Below are positions 19,001 through 27,200 of a stretch of DNA of 64,000 nucleotides, in pieces. The first letter of the stretch is position 1. Each line of letters begins with the position of its first letter. This DNA is from Candidatus Poseidoniales archaeon (GTDB lineage Archaea > Thermoplasmatota > Poseidoniia > Poseidoniales > Poseidoniaceae). Below the pieces are notes generated by a model. It was not told the origin of the DNA and searched no databases. It worked only from the letters and a program-made list of their open reading frames with translations. A program made the position numbers and the translations under genes. Location of the stretch: NCBI GenBank assembly GCA_009887095.1, contig QXYC01000008.1:1-64000 (forward strand), read 5' to 3'.

Positions 19001-20551
19001 GTAACTGTAAAGGTATGTGTTTGCAGTAATCTTCTGTCCGATTCCAACAGTACCAGAGTTCGTTTGTGCCGAGGTGATGTAACCTGCTGCGGTGCTTGAA
19101 GCACAGGTCGTCGAGGAAGTACAGACGTCTGCAGTCTTCCATCCAGAGTTACCGATTGAGTAGGTGTCAAACGTTGCACTGTTCCAAACCGAGGTAATCA
19201 TTCGGCGCGAGTTTGCGTTGTTGTAATTGCTACCTGTGAGCACTTGGCTTCCTGTGAGCGCACCCGAACATGTGCCTGTTGGCATCGTGTGAGAGTACGA
19301 ACTGAGCGTTGGCGAACCACAGTTTTCCAGAACTGCTGCCTTCACGGATGTCGACGAACTACCGGATCGGTAGTTGAGGTACGACTTCCACTTGATGGAG
19401 TCAACAGTTGCTCCGGATGGGAGAGCGTTGCTGGAAGTGAATGTGTAGCGGTGCCATGGCATGTATCGCATCTGTCCGTAATACTTGTAGGTATAGCGGG
19501 ATGTACTGGAGTAACAGTTGCGGTAGTAACGGTAGCAGTATCCACCGGCATTGCTGTAGACCTTGATGGTCGGGTCGATCGCAAGCGGGAACACACGGTC
19601 TTCCGACATCAACCAGTCTGCTTCCACAGCGGTCGTGATGATAACTTGTGGGCCGAAAACTTGGATGAAGAAAGTAGCCGTGTATGGTGCATCCGAGCCT
19701 TCTTCAATAACAAGAGGGACTGGGATCTCGGCAAGGAGTTCACCGGTCTCAACGTGTCGGATTTCGAGGGCTTCCTGGGTTTGAGTCATATCTTCGCCGA
19801 GCATTTCATCGCCGAGGTAGAGCGCAAATCCAGATGGAATTTGGATGGTTTCCGAAAGACCGAACCAAGCAGCGTTTGGCTCAAGCACAGGTCGCTCGCG
19901 GATGACGAGGTTCTGCTTGAGTTGCGTCGATTCGACAGTGTAGTCGAGGTCGAAGCCTTCTGCGACTGGGTACCTTAGGACGTTTCCACCAACAGTCACG
20001 CCATCTTGCGAAGGAGCGACTTGGTATGGTTGAGGCGCAGTGCCTGTTTCGTCCAAGGTAACGACCATTGGGGCGATGCCCGTGATGATTGGATCAACGA
20101 ATTGGTTCGGTTGAACTGCGACACCGTAAGCCATTTCAGGAGCGAAATGTGTGGTGTACGTGTTTTCAGTCACTTCCCAACCGTTCGTAGTTGCGACGAC
20201 ATTCAAGTTGATGTCATCCCATGCACCACTGTCGTCCATGTAGTGGACAGGTGTTGCGTGGTTTAGCTGCGCAAACTTGCCATCTTCTGTGACGTAGGTC
20301 TTGGTCGTTTGGTCTCTCATGCCGATTAGTTCATCGGATGGTTCATATTCATAGTCAGTGTCTTTTACAGCGTCTGGCAAAGCAAAGAGATCACTCTCTG
20401 CTGTGTCGTTTGTATCTACAAACTCCACGTCGCTTGCGTTGTTGTCGACGAACCCAGCCATAGGCATGAGGGCCATCAAAGCGCACAACAGCAGTGCGAT
20501 GCCAATGCCGCTGAAGACTGACGTTTTCTTGTTGTTCTTATTTCCCAACAT
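7022..20551 (-). CDS. Giant secreted surface protein with C-terminal pilin-like module
   Basis: 4509 residues, one uninterrupted 13.5-kb frame. Residues ~12-35 form a signal peptide or anchor. Residues ~36-330 resemble the region preceding DNRLRE-type modules, ending FPLAIDPTIKV, followed by a Cys/Tyr-rich DNRLRE-like domain (~325-530). Next come Ig/FN3-like repeats, then long right-handed beta-helix stretches with NNT/GNT turns (about 1330-1740 and 2900-3050). A Tyr/Gly/Pro-rich segment lies at ~2224-2341, a P-domain-like beta region near 3070-3165, and cadherin-like domains (VNEDSGAYTFSLTN, VNVNDAPV) at ~3690-3900. A membrane segment (4295-4317) is followed by an acidic linker and AVSPVIATILMVAITVVLSG, the hallmark of archaeal type IV pilins. 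Probably an adhesin or cell-surface stalk; no enzyme motif was recognised. A TATA box lies ~55 bases upstream. Confidence 0.85.
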   Translation of the reverse strand: MLGNKNNKKTSVFSGIGIALLLCALMALMPMAGFVDNNASDVEFVDTNDTAESDLFALPDAVKDTDYEYEPSDELIGMRDQTTKTYVTEDGKFAQLNHATPVHYMDDSGAWDDINLNVVATTNGWEVTENTYTTHFAPEMAYGVAVQPNQFVDPIITGIAPMVVTLDETGTAPQPYQVAPSQDGVTVGGNVLRYPVAEGFDLDYTVESTQLKQNLVIRERPVLEPNAAWFGLSETIQIPSGFALYLGDEMLGEDMTQTQEALEIRHVETGELLAEIPVPLVIEEGSDAPYTATFFIQVFGPQVIITTAVEADWLMSEDRVFPLAIDPTIKVYSNAGGYCYRYYRNCYSSTSRYTYKYYGQMRYMPWHRYTFTSSNALPSGATVDSIKWKSYLNYRSGSSSTSVKAAVLENCGSPTLSSYSHTMPTGTCSGALTGSQVLTGSNYNNANSRRMITSVWNSATFDTYSIGNSGWKTADVCTSSTTCASSTAAGYITSAQTNSGTVGIGQKITANTYLYSYTSNSGSYNSYIEITYSGGTDADAPVSSFVPYTGITSFVEGARTFFTTLTDLSGIDTTTANAPTLNYALNNGSFTSVTATSIGTCSSTSSECRFKATTPTISAGDYVEYYWKYQDLNVANGANVGYDPALTGSQNTPTPYYFAVDDVEDAGTAKKLTVLTTDVHASSYYSPGANQYIDRQMTHFDSNDEFYFEFDTSSCGTGSSSCFYSSSYYFYGNWIAQHTTTASSGYNGMGGTRSNIDQLHKDDGGYLTISAANGPGMNLMFLYDSGEDAFAMVGIGTATDIDEALSGGTSADSSRSYGYTNAYKITLGSDYGGMFGKFGFGNETGGAGTNANRLCVTSNGFTYFWRSPYSSYNDCSPAYYYAGAYNSITNYKWSGFALGMGYYGRIASSGDVTYKFGNVAPTPDTFKPEFTHSALADSHSKTRTITASLADGGDPPTGLNVSTSAGVGPTMYYRVTPDGGTAGTWTAVVMTQESGSTRAECSLDSCDWSADIEDLERGDTVEYYMKAQDVSTVASGINVKTTSTETFSVGDPNKMFIVEWRDMGYSTTDTCTYQAVFYDVTNEIEFKYDDACTNSYDAATVGFMDQTRTMGQTIRHRTSTQYITGTNPHPANYRISTTATGSSYESFDRGLTGLVNADASDVMGSSSGTPSGYYCASSYYWNTWANKCADNIPMPDGFNFTYFGTDYNYTDSNDRINLGRHGNMHFLSSGSTALVRSMTTWYGNMPQLPYSSSSFARAGTIAPYWSYYGTYYCYQNSNYDCGVYYRTMPFEGKGTDVSSDITQDTTWDATDSPIRINPSGDYLTISADLTIQPGVTVQIADGKGISFDGTCDQMTLNGNSTDHILFEGANGAEWKGMAFTAACSTGTDDRHVFNYVDFKNTSDAAISAGSRHGSSPSTNSNVGNFTMDHVTFTDVGSAFSHGSGQGTVVAMSNFNVDGTDASCFDFAEDTIAILTEGAMKNCNQDGNAGDGAIVNVDGSTGGSLFLENTTILNAYVNLIDVDFASVTVTNVTATATTAQSGTALGSAAGSGSDVMLNNFIADDYATVSIEAMDSIVMTTVDFGTAPVTITPGGTVSTGSGAAGDHAVFDDVTMGDFSMTRTQPGTFDDVTMGAFTMTGNAITSDLVNMNLMDADAVTVSGCGWNIAINGGEMDGLSSNGCSVAANTVTIHESEFTHSNTVDPMVYARYSVVTLGETDVTTSGTGLADFAYADTNSDVRLIEVLIDGSTTAYDGTDGMVTSSSSSEIWYGGIATAYTYRNAVINGALTAVYKSGHYVSATLVDSSGSELFEVGSHITDGSGMATVWVITSDESGNNYDDHNLRAFGAAGQNETMYTDSWYPTDGTYTVGDTIDLLLEPAPVEFDQAGMDCAWIAANTTLATTYNAGLNAYVFDSTPMTLAADLELDGCNIILLGSVLKVKSTATSSPVLTISDGGSLTVSVSPDTLAVGTVKAVSSTYGLHLDIQDGTLALEGGVLRDVAQDSTTDAALVIGSGATLVMSDSATVYGSSAPSSTMATVKVNGGTVDISDSSIINTGQTGTALWVEASGGSIENVIVKNAAVGIQAYNGAPQVDGFTATDNTVGVDIYGGMSLPTIYRSTLLSGENTGWKTYKIDLSTYLGNDFLQVGYNSIYGGGNAHPTYNYATSKYYMITDRYNIELEDTDGNAWNITQSSDLGYYPYSAADPASGVGSTATYAAGATGGVPSWSCDYYGYSYGPNYPSSFEGYFYYMWRYWPGGPGSTPSYPAYYEAPDQFGFGWENIEGVSPTGSYAYYPYHYWGYYYTSYHGGTNGPFTPPEGYGGGYPSSYNVCLDYAYSYYMSPGQGARLTMPTVDISAANISKVSMYIDVLHNRADNFQDRLEFVARAGDNAADLGGYVRESGTPLFKDGSITGADTGIEIGGAYAAGNLENIAVTSPTDAGLEITGQAAAIIDGLEVDGGTYGVLIGNSASGSVDLKNLDLDSQTSAGVYYAKDLSGELTGTVTNSGGAAFKYGTNTDNPVSMTGMTISSNAVGIESAGSAEITLTDMTMNNVEDVVITGSSQVDFVEGTIDVDSVDVTGTGLFTRMRTVDITLTADTNAVAGATVTLLDADGGAAGAATTGANGVASDIKFVTATVDSGGKDVPSLAGYTALTVAEVEYDYTSSTDNIADFRYADVGVSLTDAAGNTESIALTQKISHRVCWYSSSSAYQTVAPCDGSFSTSSSRTLSDGDGGTVTEYGYYGGISSSLSNEVVMVDVPYIYLNGGTDYNFNGSTLLATGVYDFYGNQRWYSKSPGGTGFYMNDGGMYGVAVDEDTDDAYGIQLGDYFYNYANLVANNSIFSNIATIEVANGYNWNNNYNWEVEELAITNSTITHYKGYTSLNNAIQVTDICMQVSGGDGGIISGNTFNNCGVGIMLERATYYSYHNGVLGADNITIADNTFNDGGEIADVWFYTSGDADSAIVTGNTFNSGDTSNGAIAFYPGGHEGAVISDNTINTLANGIYMNGAQDFTLTGNTINGNGDAAHAGIDINGGYGDVDNNTLIDADGGIVMDSMTTPPAPTSSLCTIRSYSYNTGPTTCTVTLAAGKTMAVNIQTDSWGYEASITIDKPDGTQDAWTTNTFASNTAYEPLVTYTDAGNYTLTLRDSYGDGGTDVFMVEGGAAGGYSGPTIADNTIELSAGRVSPNAVGLLMEDCAGVTINSARNTVTLSDGAMIISDCDVTDADSTFQGDGTSSTYGIDADNANGDILTLSGTSISGYDTGVLKTSGDLILTGSADLAGDSYGVYVDDATVTAITATVDGGTTGTGLYVVDSDDVWVYPMDASGLVGMYVENSPFRWDGGTVDATTALEVVESQGTVENMTWADADNQINAGTNAYVTSIGNTIDASKLIVDSSATIDEANLFSMTSTHLTSAPTKEVSMLIQSTDGTRASYVSTSFQPEVMNVDGSDADWNGGNALNPSGYAMPGMMSGDGTNDMMVTYIEGDDLYIGLTGEDLSTSDLLIYLSVDGAGSSTGYNLGGEHTLPFQANYVLWADSESSYDLYSYGFLGWGPTSLSTATVDMASSGSLTEISIPFSRIGGTPDQVDIVAIVQGETTADVSTVHPTQTIDSANTLQSFTEYMTVELTHDDLLTGAISDEVLVYRSYKGSNTPSAAKNYDVMIKTEADCEFDWATTEDVSLATNVNLNMDMARACPEIQTSLADVTVNEDSGAYTFSLTNMADDVQDIEADLTWSSTAGNLVAYDNVLVDWSQNGHAVTITPLDDQFGTMEYEFIVVDSNGLSDTKNITFEVVNVNDAPVICNVEDLDCMPIFSQDDAFTNILAEGFGVHSKFLGNVSNASKSYVRDMANEQSPDRQVYDWDASVTDCIAFSVEVNALNELVITENTNNELGGTCTVTLTLSDDAVENSEAIPYDVDFSVAPVNDAPVIPAWDRQNGTVMEAGNGSIPVAPWQISLMEDDTSTENLTYDLSAVMSDVDHNLSDLTWTVEPTVQCTYTNYFTTTIVGDQLVFTLIPDATTNAKDWEIDYLNDNGIHQIGPSGSEFCKIRLVLEDTATAPSYVPNYDTTLMPIAAYQQGQDDIEIGVRVENVREQVADYYLDSVSGFDFNGVTNIMTGTYVPVTVAVGAGGDEGPFTYDHMLAVTFHSDGHTEDEPTRYYTVPSYGTTVDFDEMVYITKDTTNVWVEMDVLTCLNDPCDLTAAVSDRFQTDDPASHRANNNGIQGADWSKPGQYGSNATQTSERRPLLEDSNWCNNRMTSLEVGSICNHANQPPGTFEATSQSLPSVVRTIGASSVPSFAPSIVVVSLTGLFVSALAFSSRRADDEEEVAETMVDDDAAVSPVIATILMVAITVVLSGVIYVWASSLADVDTKGVPRITFDIEDIDGFDAETGHWRITVQASETDLATQAVVLRIIYTDADGNTATHDANMADTNGVYGFNPDNSDEFVTFVDQVNKEGADSVSTFNTGDTIFVRTHAPDGTPLEDVTIQLTYAPSVGKGALLKTWNDLSYDTKA

Positions 20552-20599
20552 GTGTCATTCACCCATACGGATTGTATGCAAAGCATCCCACGCTCTGCA

Positions 20600-20610
20600 C
20601 CCCTTATAGG
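20600..20610 (-). promoter_or_regulatory. TATA box of the giant surface-protein gene
   Basis: On the minus strand the sequence reads CCTATAAGGGG, centred ~55 bases before the ATG. This predicts a leader of roughly 25-30 bases. A GGGTGA element 10-16 bases upstream of the ATG could be the ribosome binding site. The 1027-aa gene has a similar TATA-to-ATG spacing. Confidence 0.5.
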
Positions 20611-20857
20611 AGTTGGGGTACGAAATATTTGAATTCACGGATTCAGATAGATTATCGAAACGATGTACTGAAGGCCAGAATCAAGACAAATCTCCCTGCT
20701 CATGGAACACAAGGAAAGTTTTGAAAATTATCTCAAAAGGATCCATGAAGCAGATGGTCTGTATCAAGCATTGGCCCAGTCCCCTGTTTAGGAACAACAC
20801 ACCGAGAATGAATGATGTGGTGGCTGCACAAAATTTGCATCAAAAAATAACTTTCGC

Positions 20858-20906
20858 AAAAAAAAGAATGTAAGGGGTCCGAGAGGGCCGTCGAAACGGC
20901 CCCCTC
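20858..20906 (-). terminator. Hairpin plus U8 tract after the 1027-aa surface protein
   Basis: In the transcript of the 1027-aa gene a 7-bp stem (GGGCCGT / ACGGCCC) closes a four-base loop at 20885-20902, extended by an outer GAG/CTC pairing. Seventeen bases further on is a run of eight U (plus-strand A8 at 20858-20865). A smaller CTCCT/AGGAG stem lies between the gene and this hairpin. This is one of the clearest terminators in the window. Confidence 0.7.
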
Positions 20907-20958
20907 GGCGGCTCTTCTCCTCGCAAGGAGACGGTGAAGGGTGTACCTTCAGGTCAGA

Positions 20959-23900
20959 TCAGTAATCCCAATCTTTGTTATCTTCGTCATCATTTCCACC
21001 ACGGGAAAGGATGAACGCACCGACCACAAATGCAACGAGAACAACGCCTGCAATCATGCCCCAGGCCACCATTGGGATTTCTCCTTCTGGTGTTTCGCCC
21101 GTGACGTTGGTACCGTCGTCAACGTTGGATGTATCAGCATCTCGCTGGTAGTCGATGCTGTTGAGGGCAGCTGCTGCTGCAGTGTTGCCCAATGCATCGA
21201 CTGGAACAGCCGTGAAGTAGTAGGTGTAGGTTCCTGCTGCTTTTGGCTTGTCAATCACCACATCAGTGGTGGTTGTCGAAACGCACGTATCTGGCATGTT
21301 TGCTGTATTGAAGGTGCCACGTTGGTAGCACACGTTCCATGAAGCGACATCGTATGTTTCGCCAGTTGCGTCCCAATCGACGATCCATGTTTCTCCACTT
21401 TCCGAGACTGCGAAATTCATGGCAGACACGCCGCCGTCAACAGACTTGTCAGCGGTCACGTTTCCAACACCCTTTGGTGTCGAACATCCAACAGTGTTAC
21501 AGATTTCAACGACCACATTGTAGTAAGCGTTGTGAACGGTGTTTGATCCGGAGTAGGAGAACGTGGTTGTCCCAACACCCAATCCGGTTGTGAATGCGTC
21601 GGTGCATCCAGCATCGCCTTCACAGATGGTAATGTCAATGCTATCGGATTCAAGCATGGTTCCGTCGACGCCCCAGTTGAGGACAATCGCTCCGCCCTTT
21701 GCTGCTGCTGCACTGAATCCAGTGATGCTTGCGTCTGGGACATCTGCTTGAGCGAGTGAACCGCCCATGAGCACGAGATCACCAGCAGAGAGCACTGGGC
21801 TGTCTGCAGGGAGTGCGTATTCGAAGACTTCGGTTGTTGCGTCAACATCGCTTGCTTCTGATGCGATAAGGGTCCACAGACCTGCATCAGTCACATACCA
21901 AAGAGAGGTAGCACCGAGATCCTTTGCCACGGTGACACTCATCGATTGTTCGAGGACGTCCGAGGCCGAGAAGGTCGTGCCTGGTGCGTACTCGACAGCT
22001 CCGACTGCACTGTATGTGCCGGAATAGCCTGGCAACTCCTTGTTCTCGTAGTTTGAGAGAGCAGCATCTGTAGCTGTGATTGAGAATTCACTTGGTGCGT
22101 AATACTTGATGGCGTATGATACAGTGATTCCAGCATCAGTGGTAGCAGAGCCCCCACCGTTGTTCCAGATGGTCAGCATCAATTCTTGGCTGGTCGACCC
22201 GCCGTTCGCATCGTAAACTGTGAACGAGACTGGGAAGGCGGTCACGTACGAATCTAGGATTGGGATGGTGCACGATTGTGTTTGGCTGCTTCGTTCGCAA
22301 CCTGGCAACTCGTTGCCTGCATTTGACCACGAGTACTCGAGGCCAGCAGCCGATGGGTCGTCAACATCGAACACCGTAGCAGACATTTGCAATGGTGTCT
22401 CTTGTCCGGTGAACAACTCGCCTTCATTCATCAAGTCAAGGGAGAGAATCATTGGGTCGTTGTTACGAACATCGACGGTCATGCTTCGATCGTTGTTGGA
22501 GGGGCGTGCATCGTTGGTTTTTCCTTCGAGCGTCAATGAAGCGGCGAAAGTGTGCTCACCGGTGTCGAGGTTGGTCATCATGCAAGCATATCCGGTCAAT
22601 TCACCAGGGAGATCAGGGTTTCCGTCGCCAGTTGAGTCATAAAGTGAGGTTCCGAGTTCCTTGTGCATGTAGGAAGGTTCGAGGCCAGTTTCGCAGGAGT
22701 TTGCGACAATGGTTGATTCAACGCCTTCTGGGTTGGTGATGGTGAGCGTCACGTTCCAGTCGTAGTTAACGGATGCATCGCTTCCTCGGTGCTCAACTTC
22801 CACGTGGAAGTAAGAGATACCAACGTTGAGGTCTGCAGGTGCATCGTCGCTCATCATACTGGTAGGGTTACCAGTTCCATCAGCGTTGTAGCCTTGAGCG
22901 ACCGTCATTCGAGCGACACGGATGTCGTGATATGTTGCTTCGCTACCGAGAATTTCGTCGTCATCAGTGCTCGGATACGAGTCTTGAGTGAAGGTTTCTT
23001 CGCAAATCTGGTTCCACGTCTCGTTTGTGGCAGGATCTGTTTCTTGGCAAGAATCAAATTGGCTGTATTGAGTGTAACTCACCAATTGAGCTGTAAGCCC
23101 GTAGGATGCTTCCTCTGCGGAGCCATCGAATGTCAAACTGCCGCCGTAGGTATACTCGGTCAAGTAAGGGAGCACGGTTCGGACATCTGAGTCGACGGCC
23201 GGAGGATCGGTTGATACATTGGTGAATGTTTCAACAGTGGTCGAGGTTCCAACCACTAGGTCGTAGAATGCATCTGCGTAGAGGTCTGTGCCGTCGTCCG
23301 CTTGGAGAGCGGTAATGTCGCCACTGCCCTTGAGGCGAATGGTCACGCCACGTGGGTCAAAGGTATCCGACCCGTTTGCGATAACAGAAAGGGTCCAAGC
23401 TTTGACACCTGCACCAGATTCTGCCACCTTGCCGCTGTCCCATGAGAGATCGACTTGAATATCATACCAGTTTTCAACGCTCACTTCAATTGTTTGTGCG
23501 TCGTTTCCTGCATCGGAATCGGAGGGGGTATCAGCGAGAACTTCGACGATGTAGTTACCAACAATTGGCGTCCATTCAATCTGATTTCCACCGTACCTGA
23601 GAATATACTTGCCGCCGCCAAGGACATCGCCTTGGGCCAAGGAAGTGAAATCACATAGGTTCGCATTTCCACAGATGACATCTGTGTTTTGCCATTGGAG
23701 ATCGTTTCCTGCTGCGTCCTTTGCGAGCATTGTTGGATTTCCATCACCGTCAGAGAGGAAAACGCTGACGGTGTAGGAGAGTTCTGTGATGTCAACATCG
23801 CCACTGTTTTGGATGTAGGCTTCGAAGTTGGTGATCTCTCCGGCGTTCAATGTGTTTCGACAGCCTGCGTTTGTACAGGTTGTTTCTTTCGGGCTTGTGA

Positions 23901-24042
23901 TGGCAATGACTTCAGCATCTGCGCCGGAGCGAGCACTGGTTTCTTCGACATCAACGGTTTCTTGCAACTCGGCCATGTCGATGCTTGCCATGAGGCTAAG
24001 CAACAACATTGCAACGAGAATCATAGGGGTTTTTTTATTCAT
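20959..24042 (-). CDS. Large secreted Ig/FN3-type surface protein with C-terminal anchor
   Basis: 1027 residues. The N-terminus is a signal peptide (KKTPMILVAMLLLSLMASI). Next is a CARDB-like domain (FEAYIQNSGDVDITELSYTV), several Ig-like domains with paired Cys residues, and two FN3-like domains near the C-terminus (~780-960). The end is a membrane anchor (VAWGMIAGVVLVAFVVGAFIL) followed by a short acidic cytoplasmic tail. It is most likely displayed on the cell surface; binding partners are unknown. A GGAGGT ribosome site six bases before the ATG supports the start. Its architecture resembles the 1636-aa protein of the archaellum operon. Confidence 0.85.
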   Translation of the reverse strand: MNKKTPMILVAMLLLSLMASIDMAELQETVDVEETSARSGADAEVIAITSPKETTCTNAGCRNTLNAGEITNFEAYIQNSGDVDITELSYTVSVFLSDGDGNPTMLAKDAAGNDLQWQNTDVICGNANLCDFTSLAQGDVLGGGKYILRYGGNQIEWTPIVGNYIVEVLADTPSDSDAGNDAQTIEVSVENWYDIQVDLSWDSGKVAESGAGVKAWTLSVIANGSDTFDPRGVTIRLKGSGDITALQADDGTDLYADAFYDLVVGTSTTVETFTNVSTDPPAVDSDVRTVLPYLTEYTYGGSLTFDGSAEEASYGLTAQLVSYTQYSQFDSCQETDPATNETWNQICEETFTQDSYPSTDDDEILGSEATYHDIRVARMTVAQGYNADGTGNPTSMMSDDAPADLNVGISYFHVEVEHRGSDASVNYDWNVTLTITNPEGVESTIVANSCETGLEPSYMHKELGTSLYDSTGDGNPDLPGELTGYACMMTNLDTGEHTFAASLTLEGKTNDARPSNNDRSMTVDVRNNDPMILSLDLMNEGELFTGQETPLQMSATVFDVDDPSAAGLEYSWSNAGNELPGCERSSQTQSCTIPILDSYVTAFPVSFTVYDANGGSTSQELMLTIWNNGGGSATTDAGITVSYAIKYYAPSEFSITATDAALSNYENKELPGYSGTYSAVGAVEYAPGTTFSASDVLEQSMSVTVAKDLGATSLWYVTDAGLWTLIASEASDVDATTEVFEYALPADSPVLSAGDLVLMGGSLAQADVPDASITGFSAAAAKGGAIVLNWGVDGTMLESDSIDITICEGDAGCTDAFTTGLGVGTTTFSYSGSNTVHNAYYNVVVEICNTVGCSTPKGVGNVTADKSVDGGVSAMNFAVSESGETWIVDWDATGETYDVASWNVCYQRGTFNTANMPDTCVSTTTTDVVIDKPKAAGTYTYYFTAVPVDALGNTAAAAALNSIDYQRDADTSNVDDGTNVTGETPEGEIPMVAWGMIAGVVLVAFVVGAFILSRGGNDDEDNKDWDY

Positions 24043-24048
24043 ATCTAT

Positions 24049-24097
24049 ACCTCCGATGGTTCGGTACTCCCGAGCACGTCATGCGTCGTATTTATAC
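24049..24097 (-). promoter_or_regulatory. TATA box and Shine-Dalgarno of the 1027-aa gene
   Basis: Minus-strand GTATAAATA (24089-24097) lies ~50 bases before the start codon, predicting a short 5' leader. GGAGGT (24049-24054) precedes the ATG by six bases. It is among the best-defined promoter and start pairs in the window. Confidence 0.65.
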
Positions 24098-24289
24098 TAT
24101 AGGAGCAATGTTTTGTGAAATCGCTTTGAAATGGGTGATGGAATCGAAGCGAATTTGCTCACTAAATAAGAGGGGAAACACCGTTCAGCAAGGCGATAAG
24201 ACATCCATCACTCTTCCGAATTTGGGGGGCAAATGGAATTTTATCGGTGAAACGCATTGAAATGGAAGTCATCTCCAAGTGAATCCGAC

Positions 24290-27200
24290 TTATGCTTCGC
24301 GTAACGCAGCAGACGGTGGAACGAGCGATGCTTTCCGAATCGGATAGGCAGTAGCGGCCAAAACGAGAGCAAGACCGCCAAAAATCACGAGGGAAATGGT
24401 AGTGATAGGGAGGCTAAAGCTTGCACCTTGATCCTTCCAAAATGTCTCGTAAAGGGCACGATGGAAGCCGATTGCAATCGCAGCACCGTTCAGCATCCCT
24501 AGAACGGCGACCCAAACCACTTCGATCATAAACGTCGACATAACCATGCTTCGCCGATAGCCGAGCGCTCTGAGAATTCCGATTGTTTTGGTGCGTTCAG
24601 ACACCGAGCGGACAGTCACCACACCAATTCCTGCTATTCCGACGATCAACCCCAGCGAGAGATACGCTTCGAAAATAGCCAACAGTGCCAACACGAGTGA
24701 CTGGATGACCATGACATCCTCTGCGATGATCGAAACTTGTACGCCGTCATCGTTCAATCCGAGTTCCAATTGCTCTGCGAGCTCCTGTGAGGCAAGGCGA
24801 ACATCAGAACCCTTCCCCATTGGCGAAATCGGCGCATCAGAGGCAACGAAACTGGGGCTTGCTTGAGCCCCGTCTTCAACGCTCACATACATCCGAGTGA
24901 GGCGAGCGTCAAATTGTTCGATGGCTGGTTCATCAGCAATCCACACCCCTGCTGAAAACAAATATGAAGACTGTTCCATAAAGCCGGCAACCTTGACAAT
25001 TTTGGCATTCCCTGGGTTGGAAGTATCAATTAGCGAAATTGATTCCCCAATTGAAAAACTTAGGGTGGAAAGTCCACTCCCATCGGCGACAGATTCGAGT
25101 CCAAAGGAAGCATCAACGATGACCAAATCCTCTCGGTCGCTGACCGTCATCCACACCTGTTGTTCGGTCGTACCAAGGCTCGGGTCCCATGTGTAAAGTG
25201 GCAATCCGCCGTGCTCTGAGAAATTGTCATCAAACCCACGCAGAAGGTAGGGCATCCTGTCACCTTCTGCATTCTCGAGGAACACCTGGCTTCGATGAAT
25301 CCTCGCTACTGAATCAATGGAATCAGCAGACGCTTGTGACAGATTCCAATCTGCATGGTCAGCAGGTAGTTCGATCGGACGAGCCCGAGACCCCGTGAGC
25401 AGAAGCTCATAATCGCCTTCTGCTTCCTCGACAAAGGAACTGGAGTAGTTATCGAATTGCTCCGCATACCCGCTGAGAACTACCACTGAAAAGACGGTGA
25501 TTGAAAACATGCCCATCACGACAGCCGTGCGAACAGGCGAAGACAACGGGTGAGCGAGGGCAACTGGCAGCACTGGGCCAAATCGCTTGGTCAAGCGCTT
25601 CGACTTCCCTAACCGCCCCACGAGAATCGGTGCAGCGCTCGTCAACAAAAGGACTCCAGCAAACACTTCCACAAGCCCAAGGACAATGAAGGAGAGTTCG
25701 TCGGGCGTCATCCCTTTCCGAATTGGGTCGAGGCTGTGCAGCCCAACGGTCCACACGAGCAAGGCTAAGCCCAGCGAAGCACATGTGTTCCGTCCAGCGT
25801 GCCGATGAAGATGAGCCCAGCGAGCGTTCCTTCGTTTCAGAATCGAAGGGAGTTCAACCGTTAAGAAAGGTACCAAAGCGATGAGCAAACAAACCCCCGA
25901 CACGACCCATAGGAAGTAAGCAAAACCACTGCTTAGGCCAAGCACGGCAAGAATGGCCAAAGAAAGGAGGCCCGCACCTAAGAAGAGAATTTGCACAAGC
26001 ACGAGCAACCACGAAACGGATTGTGCTTGCGGTTCTTTACCACCACGCAGCGCAACGACAATGTTCGTCCGGGCGGTCCACACGGCTGTGGCCCAAAGAG
26101 TCCCAATGGCCAAGAGGAAGCCCCATGACCATCCAGCAAAGATCGAGGCCCAAGCCCATTCAAACAGAAATTGACCTGAACCAACTGAAGAAAACATGCT
26201 TTGGAATCCAATGCTGATAAACCAAGCAAGACCCAAACCCCCGACAGAACCAACAATGCAGGAAAGGCTTGCCACCATGGCCCCTTCCATGACAGCAAGG
26301 GAACGTGCATCTGATTGGGACATACCAAGGGACCGAAGGGTTCCGAATTCGCTGCGCCTTGCTTCTGCCAGCATGAGAACAATGGTGAGTACAAGCAGCA
26401 CTCCTGCCGCGATTGTAAACGAACCAAAGACGAGGAACATGGCAGCTAACACACCAGACGACTCGGAAGCCAACGCTGCTGCGTCGACCTTGACAGGTCG
26501 GACGTTCAAATTGAGATCCTCAGCCGAAGCCAATTCATCAAGCCACAAACGAAGCGTTGCCTCAGCATCATCACCTGCGTTCGAGGGTGTCAAAACAATC
26601 AGGCTGCGTTCATTCTCACCGGCAGATGCAAGTTCTTCTGCATCGGTGAGGCTTACCAATCCCAGCACAACGGCATCAAGTTCAGCCAATCCCTCAAGCC
26701 CTTCGACATCGGAGTAATACCCTGCATGTTTCAGTCTGTAGGCTGTGTCGTCACCGAATGCGTAGGGAATCAATCCCTTCACCCAAAACGCATCTGTGCC
26801 CTCAAGATCCAGTTCGAGAAGGCGCTGGCTCACTTCGATGGTCCCGTTTTCGGTGGCAAAGGGGGCGTTTTCACCGCCAAAAGCCAGCAACATTTGCGGC
26901 ACGGTTCCAAAACCGCCTGCGGTTGAGAGGACCGGCAAACGGATTGACTCAATGGCTCCGGTGGTTGAACTCCAGCGAACCAATCCGCCTTCAGAGGTGC
27001 ACCATGACTGTGGAGGAGTGAACAGGACCAAAGAAGCGACACCGTTGCATCGTTCATGTTCGTTAGGCTCGCTCTGGCTTGATGAATCAGCGGGCCAGTC
27101 TCCCTCATTGATGGGTTCAAAGAGAGCGTTTCGTTCAACCTCGGCAGAAGCGTATCGATCGATGGACAAGAGGCCTTCGATCTCAATATAGATTCCATCC

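Larger units (their letters stand above)
20552..20958. other. 407-base gene-free stretch between two surface-protein genes
   Basis: It holds the promoter of the giant gene at its left end and the terminator of the 1027-aa gene at its right end. The middle is AT-rich. An 86-codon plus-strand frame (20613-20873) has no recognisable protein features and overlaps both regulatory ends, so I do not call it a gene. I see no tRNA, repeat array or obvious small RNA. Confidence 0.6.

Noticed and set aside
20613-20873. 86-codon plus-strand frame in the intergenic region
   Set aside because: No recognisable features, and it overlaps the giant gene's promoter and the facing gene's terminator.
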